Below are positions 6,693-11,890 of a stretch of 11,890 nt of DNA, piece after piece. The number at the start of each line of letters is the position of its first letter. Position 1 is the first letter of the stretch. Source of the stretch: JACQAI01 sp035507915. GTDB taxonomy: Bacteria > Pseudomonadota > Alphaproteobacteria > Elsterales > Elsteraceae. The notes under the pieces were generated by a model, which saw only the letters and a list, made by a program, of their open reading frames with translations, was not told where the DNA came from and made no database searches. Made by a program: the position numbers and the translations under genes. The stretch spans positions 1-11,890 of the forward strand of contig DATJNS010000161.1 in assembly GCA_035507915.1 (NCBI GenBank). Reading direction: 5' to 3'.

Positions 6693-9600
6693 GTGAAAAC
6701 TGCGTCCGGGGCGTCGTCACCCCTTGCCGGTTCGAACGCGGACGGCGGCGGAGGCGACGGGCACATTCCTGCAACCGGCGTCCATCCGGGCGACGGCGCT
6801 GCCGGCCATGTCCTGCTGCCCGCGAGCCAGCAAACCCTGGTCGATGCCGCCTACCAGCGCGAAGGCTCGGACCTCGTGCTGGTCGATGGCCACGGCGCGC
6901 GCACCCTGGTGCCGGATTTCTTCGCCCATGACGCGCTGCCGAGCCTGAGAACGCCCGACGGCGCGCTGCTGTCGGGCGATTTCGCCGCGACGCTCGCGGG
7001 CAACCCATCGCACGTCCAGATCGCCGACGCATCGTTCGTCGACCACCAGCTCGCGCAGGCGGCGGGCGCCGCCAAGGGCGCGCCGATCGGCGAAGTCGAC
7101 GTCATCAAAGGCACGGTCACGGCGACCCATGTCGACGGCACCAAGGCGGTGCTGGCGAAGGGCGACCCGGTCTTCATGCGCGACCTGCTCGAGAGCGAGA
7201 AGGGCGGCTCGGTCGGCCTCGTGTTCGCCGACAAGACGACCTTCGCGCTCGGCGAAGACGGCCGCATGCGCCTCGACGAGTTGGTCTACAACCCGGCCTC
7301 GAAGAGCGGCAACCTCGGCGTGTCGGTGCTGAAGGGCGCCTTCGTGTTCGTCAGCGGCGACATCGCGGCGTCGCAGAGCGAAGCCATGACGGTGCGCACG
7401 CCGGTCGGCACGATCGGCATCCGCGGCACCTCGGTCGGCGGCAACATCTCTGGAGACACCGCCGGCAGCACCATCACGCTGCTGGCCGATCCGAGCGGCC
7501 ATATCGGCGCGGTCCAGATCACCAACGCGGGCGGCACGCAGTACCTGACGCAGCTCAATCAGAGCGTCAGCATCACGAGCTTCTTCGTCGCGCCATCCAC
7601 GCCCTTCATCGCGAACTTGCTCCAGCTCGGCGCCTTCAGCCAGGTGGTCGGCGATCTGCCGCCGTTGCCCGCCGGAGCCCCGGGCGGCATCGTCCCGCAG
7701 ATCGGCCTTGGGCAGGGCGGGGGCCGCGGACCGAACGTCGGCCCCCAGGGCGGTGACACGGGGGCCGGCGGCGGGCCGCACATCATTGTCGTCACGCTCG
7801 GGGGCGAGTTCAGCCTCTCGTTCGGCGCGTTGGCGGCCAAGCTCGGCTACACGCCGCTCGAGCTGCAGAGCCTCCTCGCCCTGATCGAGGCGCCGCCGCC
7901 GCACGTCTTCACGCTGAACATCTTCACGCTCGGCTTCGACAATTTCACCCACCAGGACGGCAACAACCATTTCGACGCCACCACGATCGTCAACTCGCTG
8001 CAGTGGGGCGACATCGCCGACGGCGGGACGCTCGGCCACAACGAGCTGACCGCGCGGTTCGCGGGCTTCGTCAACATCGACGGGCCGGGCGCGCCGCCGT
8101 TCGGACAGAACGGGCCGATCCCGCCCGGCGCGCTGAGCCTCAAGAACATCGAGACCATCACGTTCGTGCTCCTGCCGGGCACTAACCTGACCCTTGACGC
8201 CATCGGCATCCAGGCGGCGCTCGACGGCACACGTTTGGTGATCGAGGGCTCGGGCACGATCACGATCGATCATGCCCACGACATGACGATCGATCTGTCG
8301 CAGTTCACCGGCAACTACACGATCAATCTCGACCCTGACGCGGGACTCTCGCTGATCCCCGGTGCGCTCGCCGTGGGCGGCGGCGTCACTGGCAACGCGG
8401 TGGTCAACGCGAGCCTCACGACGGTCGGCAAGATCCTCATCGATTCGGCCGGCAACGACACGTTGCTGGGTGGCAGCGGGGCCGACACGTTCGTTGGGGT
8501 CGGCGGCGTGTCAAATCTGTTTGCCGGTGGAGGCGACAACGACGTCTATGGGTTCGCCCATGGTGCGGGTCTCACGCCGGGCACGACGATCGAGGGCGGT
8601 CAACCGGCGCTGCTGACGAACGGCCAACTGGGTCACAGCGAGATCCGGTTCGAGAGCACGACGCCCAACGATACGTTGGTGCTGAACGCGAACATGACGT
8701 CGTCCGAAAATTTGATGTACGTCGAGATCGCGAACGACGCCGCCTACGTCCCGGGCAATTACAACATACCCGGCTTCGACCAGGGCGATCGGACGGGGAC
8801 GACCGATCTCGCGATCAACGCGAGCGCGGCGCCGTTTCATTTGGTCATCAAGGGCAACGACGGCGACGACACGCTCATCGCCTCGAACCATGGCGACACG
8901 ATCTTCACGGGGACGGGCAGCAACTTCCTGCAGGGCGGTCTGGGCGCCGACAGCTTGGACGCGAGCGCGGCCGCGGCGGCCAGCAAGGAAGTGTTCCTGT
9001 TCGCCAGCGGCGCGGCCTATACCGGCGACACGATCGTCAGCGGCGCCAACACCAACGAGATCCGCTTCACGAGCGGTACCGCGGGCGACACGCTGCACCT
9101 GAGCGCGAATATCACCGATCCCACCAATACGGCGCTCGTCACGGTCAGCAACGACACGGTGAGCGGTGAAGGGTCGGCGAGCCTGGCGTCCGTCACCGCG
9201 TTGGCGATCGACGCCAGCGCGGCGCCGTTCCACCTCACGATCGACGGCAACGCCGGCAACGACACGCTGATCGCCTCCAGCCACGGCGACACCATCGTCA
9301 CGGGGGCGGGCAGCAATTTCCTCGAGGGCGGCGCGGGCGCCGACAACTTGAACGCCGCCGCCGCCGCGGCCGCGAGCAAGGAAGTGTTCCTGTTCGCCAG
9401 CGGCGCCAACTATACGGGCGACACGATCACCAGCGGCGCCAACACCAACGAGATCCGTTTCACCAGCACGACGCCGGGCGACGTCCTGACGCTGAACGCC
9501 CATATCACCGACCCCGCCAACACGGTTCTCGTCACCGCCAGCAACGACACCGTGAGCGGAGAAGGCCTGGCGAGCCTGGCCGCCGCGACGCCGCTCACCA

Positions 9601-11890
9601 TCGACGCAACGTCGGCGCCGTTCCGCGTCACCATCGACGGCAACGCCGGCAACGACACGCTGACCGGGACCAGCACCTTCAACGACACGATTGCGGCGGG
9701 CAACGGCGCCAACTCGATCGTGGCGGGCGCGGGCGCCGACTCGATCACGGCCGGCAACGGCGGCGATACGGTCAGCATCGCGGGCGCCGCGACCGCGGAC
9801 ACGATACGCAGCGGCAGTGGCAATGACCTGGTCATCGCCACGGTCAGCCAGGTCACCGCCGCCACGTCGATCGATCTCGGTGCCGGCAGCGACACGCTGA
9901 GGCTCAACGACATCGGCGCGACCAACGTCGACAACCTGGCGCTTGCCGCGCTCTCGAACATCGAGACGTTGCAACTGATCGGGACGCATCCCTACCAACT
10001 GACGGTGGACGGGGCCTCGAACAGCTTCCAGACCATCAACGGATCGGCGGCCAGCGGCAACGACACGATCGTGCTCTCCGGCTACACGATCACCGGCGGG
10101 ACGATCGACCTCGGCGGCGGCACCGACACTCTGACGCTGGCCAACGGCGCGAACAGCGCCAACGTGGCGAACGTCGAGTCGATCCTGGGCGGCACGGGCA
10201 ACGACACGGTGGTGCTGACGACGGCTCTCGTGGGCGGGACCATCGACCTGGGCGCGGGCACCGATACGCTGACCTTGTCGTCTGCGGGCGCCAACAGCGT
10301 CCAGGTGGCGCATGTCGAGTCGATCCTCGGCGGGGCGGGCAACGACACGGTGGTGCTGACCGCCCCCCTCGTGGGCGGGACCATCGACTTGGCCGGCGGC
10401 AGCGACACCCTGACCCTGGCGAGCGGCGGCGCCAACAGCGTCCAGGTGGCGCACGTCGAGTCGATCTTGGGTGGCACGGGCAACGACACCGTCGTGCTGA
10501 CGGCGGCGATCGTGGGCGCGACGATCGACCTGGGGTCGGGCGCCGACACGCTGACGCTGGCGAGCGGCGGTGCCAACAGCGTGACGGTTGCGAACGTCGA
10601 GTCGATCCTCGGCGGGACGGGCGCCGACACGGTGGTGCTGACGACGGCGTTGGTCGGCGGGACGATCGACCTGGGTTCGGGCAGTGACACGCTGACCTTG
10701 TCGTCGGCGGGCGCCAACAGTGTGACGGTGGCGAACGTCGAGTCGATCCTGGGTGGGACGGGCGCCGACACGGTGGTGCTGACGACGACGCTGGTCGGCG
10801 GGACGATCGATCTGGGATCGGGCAGCGACACGCTGACCTTGGCGAGCGGCGGCGCCAACAGCGTCAACGTGGCGAACGTCGAGTCGCTGCTGGGCGGCAC
10901 GGGCAACGACACGATCGTGCTGACGACGCCGATCGTTGGATCGACCATCGACCTGGGGTCGGGCAGCGACACGCTGACCTTGGCGAGCGGCGGCGCCAAC
11001 AGCGTGACGGTGGCGAACGTCGAGTCGATCCTGGGCGGCACGGGCGCCGACACGGTGGTGCTGACGACGGCGCTAGTCGGAGGCACCATCGATCTTGGGT
11101 CGGGCAGCGATACCCTGACCCTGTCGTCGGCAGGCGCGAACAGCGTCCAGGTGGCGAACGTCGAGTCGATCCTCGGCGGCACGGGCGCCGACACGGTGGT
11201 GCTGACGGCGGCGCTGGTCGGAGGCACCATCGATCTTGGGTCGGGCAGCGATACCCTGACCCTGTCGTCGGCGGGCGCCAACAGCGTCCAGGTGGCGAAC
11301 GTCGAGTCGATCCTCGGCGGCAGCAGCAACGACACGGTGGTGCTGACGACGTCGATCGTCGGATCGACGATCGACCTGGGTTCGGGCAGCGACACGCTGA
11401 CTCTGGCGAGCGGCGGTGCCAACAGCGTGACGGTGGCGAACGTCGAGTCGATCCTGGGCGGCACGGGCGCCGACACGGTGGTGCTGACGACGGTGCTGAC
11501 CGGCGGCACGATCGACCTGGGCTCGGGCAGCGACACGCTGACCCTGGCCAACGGCGCCAACAGCATCAACGTCGCCAACGTCGAATCGCTGCTCGGCGGC
11601 ACGGGCAACGACACGATCGTGCTGACGGCGGCGATCGTTGGGTCGACCATCGATCTCGGCTCGGGCAGCGATACCCTGACCCTGGCGAACGGGGTCAATA
11701 GCGTCACGGTTGCCAACACGGAGTCGATCCTCGGCGGCACCGGGGCGGACACGGTCGTGCTCACCACGGTGCTGACGGGCGGCACGATCGACCTGGGCAG
11801 TGGCGCCGATACGCTGACCTTGGCGAACGGCGCCAACAGCATCAACGTCGCCAACGTCGAGTCGCTGCTGGGCGGCACGGGCAACGACAC
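6693..11890 (+). CDS. Giant FecR-domain RTX-like tandem-repeat surface protein (adhesin-like), 3' end beyond window
   Basis: From GTG 6693 the frame is open for 1732 codons to the right edge with no stop, so this is the N-terminal part of a much larger protein. There is no signal peptide. Segments: 1-40 Gly/Asp-rich and probably disordered; 41-100 like the BapA-prefix module (SDLVLVDGHGARTLVPDFF); about 130-260 a FecR domain (GEVDVIKGTVTATHVDG, LAKGDPVF, LDELVYNP, and VRTPVGTIGIRGT at 234-246); about 325-365 a Gly/Pro linker; 366-580 unrecognised; 586-605 an RTX-like patch (AGNDTLLGGSGADTF); a degenerate half plus two full 131-residue repeats (about 649-991); 992-1121 degenerate RTX-like; from 1122 tandem 46-47-residue repeats. 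I saw no Cys. FecR modules at the head of giant repeat proteins are known in alphaproteobacteria and are not TonB signal transducers. Type I secretion and a role in adhesion or biofilm are inferred; the C-terminal signal and transporter genes are not in view. Confidence 0.85.
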   Translation, partial: MKTASGASSPLAGSNADGGGGDGHIPATGVHPGDGAAGHVLLPASQQTLVDAAYQREGSDLVLVDGHGARTLVPDFFAHDALPSLRTPDGALLSGDFAATLAGNPSHVQIADASFVDHQLAQAAGAAKGAPIGEVDVIKGTVTATHVDGTKAVLAKGDPVFMRDLLESEKGGSVGLVFADKTTFALGEDGRMRLDELVYNPASKSGNLGVSVLKGAFVFVSGDIAASQSEAMTVRTPVGTIGIRGTSVGGNISGDTAGSTITLLADPSGHIGAVQITNAGGTQYLTQLNQSVSITSFFVAPSTPFIANLLQLGAFSQVVGDLPPLPAGAPGGIVPQIGLGQGGGRGPNVGPQGGDTGAGGGPHIIVVTLGGEFSLSFGALAAKLGYTPLELQSLLALIEAPPPHVFTLNIFTLGFDNFTHQDGNNHFDATTIVNSLQWGDIADGGTLGHNELTARFAGFVNIDGPGAPPFGQNGPIPPGALSLKNIETITFVLLPGTNLTLDAIGIQAALDGTRLVIEGSGTITIDHAHDMTIDLSQFTGNYTINLDPDAGLSLIPGALAVGGGVTGNAVVNASLTTVGKILIDSAGNDTLLGGSGADTFVGVGGVSNLFAGGGDNDVYGFAHGAGLTPGTTIEGGQPALLTNGQLGHSEIRFESTTPNDTLVLNANMTSSENLMYVEIANDAAYVPGNYNIPGFDQGDRTGTTDLAINASAAPFHLVIKGNDGDDTLIASNHGDTIFTGTGSNFLQGGLGADSLDASAAAAASKEVFLFASGAAYTGDTIVSGANTNEIRFTSGTAGDTLHLSANITDPTNTALVTVSNDTVSGEGSASLASVTALAIDASAAPFHLTIDGNAGNDTLIASSHGDTIVTGAGSNFLEGGAGADNLNAAAAAAASKEVFLFASGANYTGDTITSGANTNEIRFTSTTPGDVLTLNAHITDPANTVLVTASNDTVSGEGLASLAAATPLTIDATSAPFRVTIDGNAGNDTLTGTSTFNDTIAAGNGANSIVAGAGADSITAGNGGDTVSIAGAATADTIRSGSGNDLVIATVSQVTAATSIDLGAGSDTLRLNDIGATNVDNLALAALSNIETLQLIGTHPYQLTVDGASNSFQTINGSAASGNDTIVLSGYTITGGTIDLGGGTDTLTLANGANSANVANVESILGGTGNDTVVLTTALVGGTIDLGAGTDTLTLSSAGANSVQVAHVESILGGAGNDTVVLTAPLVGGTIDLAGGSDTLTLASGGANSVQVAHVESILGGTGNDTVVLTAAIVGATIDLGSGADTLTLASGGANSVTVANVESILGGTGADTVVLTTALVGGTIDLGSGSDTLTLSSAGANSVTVANVESILGGTGADTVVLTTTLVGGTIDLGSGSDTLTLASGGANSVNVANVESLLGGTGNDTIVLTTPIVGSTIDLGSGSDTLTLASGGANSVTVANVESILGGTGADTVVLTTALVGGTIDLGSGSDTLTLSSAGANSVQVANVESILGGTGADTVVLTAALVGGTIDLGSGSDTLTLSSAGANSVQVANVESILGGSSNDTVVLTTSIVGSTIDLGSGSDTLTLASGGANSVTVANVESILGGTGADTVVLTTVLTGGTIDLGSGSDTLTLANGANSINVANVESLLGGTGNDTIVLTAAIVGSTIDLGSGSDTLTLANGVNSVTVANTESILGGTGADTVVLTTVLTGGTIDLGSGADTLTLANGANSINVANVESLLGGTGND
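8880..9665 (+). repeat. Two tandem 393-bp (131-residue) repeats within the giant gene
   Basis: Copy 1 covers 8880-9272 and copy 2 covers 9273-9665. Each runs from HGDTI through an RTX-like GGxGAD, an Ala-rich run (AAAAAASKEVFLFASGA), GDTI, SGANTNEIRF, VSGEG, then SAPF and DGNAGNDTL. A stretch of about 30 bases around SKEVFLFASG is identical in both. A third, degenerate half-copy (SEIRF to DGDDTLI) precedes them at about 8637-8879. The period is a multiple of three, so the reading frame is kept. Confidence 0.85.
10056..11890 (+). repeat. Tandem 141/138-bp repeats (47/46 residues), 13 full copies and continuing
   Basis: Unit starts (the G of GND/GAD, or S in one copy) are at 10056, 10197, 10338, 10479, 10620, 10761, 10902, 11043, 11184, 11325, 11466, 11604, 11742 and 11880. 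Spacing is 141 bp up to 11466 and 138 bp after. The consensus has two RTX-like turns per unit, GGTGxDTVVL and DLGSGSDTLTL, joined by xLVGGTI and by GANSVxVANVESILGG. Variation is confined to a few places: the TTALV segment, SSAG/ASGG/ANG, and the residue after NSV. Regular Asp-rich turns with alternating hydrophobic strands suggest a calcium-binding beta-roll or beta-solenoid rod. The array runs off the window. Confidence 0.92.

Noticed and set aside
6822..7440. FecR domain read as a TonB-linked anti-sigma regulator
   Set aside because: There is no transmembrane segment after it, no adjacent sigma factor or TonB receptor, and it is fused to secreted repeats, so the signalling role does not fit.
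6717..8279. 520-codon minus-strand open frame opposite the FecR region
   Set aside because: It is Arg/Asp/Glu-rich shadow translation. The plus strand over the same bases gives clear FecR motifs and a good ribosome binding site.
8511..11890. Very long minus-strand open frames (647 codons at 8511-10454 and 602 codons at 10082-11890) opposite the repeats
   Set aside because: They mirror the plus-strand repeat gene. Period-3 repeats with strong GC bias keep antisense frames open; the predicted proteins are repetitive shadows with no recognisable domain or ribosome binding site.
10056..11890. CRISPR-like or non-coding satellite interpretation of the 141-bp periodicity
   Set aside because: Repeats are contiguous with no unique spacers, unit lengths are multiples of three, and substitutions keep the reading frame and the Asp/Gly turns. 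They are protein repeats.

Overview
The window comes from a very GC-rich bacterial chromosome, most likely an alphaproteobacterium (Rhodospirillales/Hyphomicrobiales-like). The reasons are the codon bias, a PmtA-like phospholipid methyltransferase, a TPR plus GT9-like protein of a type common in that class, and a FecR-domain giant repeat protein. This placement is inference; there is no rRNA or other phylogenetic marker in the window.

Layout. (1) Positions 1-688, minus: the N-terminal 229 residues of a dihydrodipicolinate-synthase-family aldolase/lyase that runs off the left edge. (2) 798-1109, plus: a small lipoprotein. (3) 1117-3959, minus: a two-gene operon of an NDP-forming acyl-CoA synthetase (upstream) and a PmtA-like SAM methyltransferase (downstream), joined by an ATGA start/stop overlap. 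A perfect palindrome at 1106-1120 carries the stop codons of both the lipoprotein and the methyltransferase. (4) 4094-5248, plus: a TPR protein with a GT9-like glycosyltransferase fold, divergent from the operon. (5) 5220-6305, minus: a quinone-type dihydroorotate dehydrogenase (PyrD), overlapping the TPR gene tail-to-tail by 29 bp. It has Cys where class 2 enzymes have their catalytic Ser. (6) 6306-6692: an AT-rich intergenic island with a plausible promoter, a ribosome binding site and a spaced direct repeat. (7) 6693-11890, plus: the first 1732 codons of a giant secreted repeat protein, open at the right edge.

The giant protein is the accessory feature of the window and fills 44% of it. 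It has no N-terminal signal peptide. It opens with a BapA-prefix-like segment and a FecR domain, then a Gly/Pro linker, an RTX-like patch, two and a half copies of a 131-residue repeat, and at least 13 tandem copies of a 46-47-residue RTX-like repeat that continue past the window. The last 662 codons contain no Lys or Arg. This fits a type I-secreted, calcium-responsive surface adhesin, but no secretion gene or C-terminal signal is visible.

The other genes are ordinary metabolic or envelope genes: pyrimidine synthesis, acyl-CoA formation, lipid methylation, glycosylation. Apart from the methyltransferase/synthetase pair I see no evidence that they act together. No tRNA, rRNA, CRISPR array or insertion sequence was seen.
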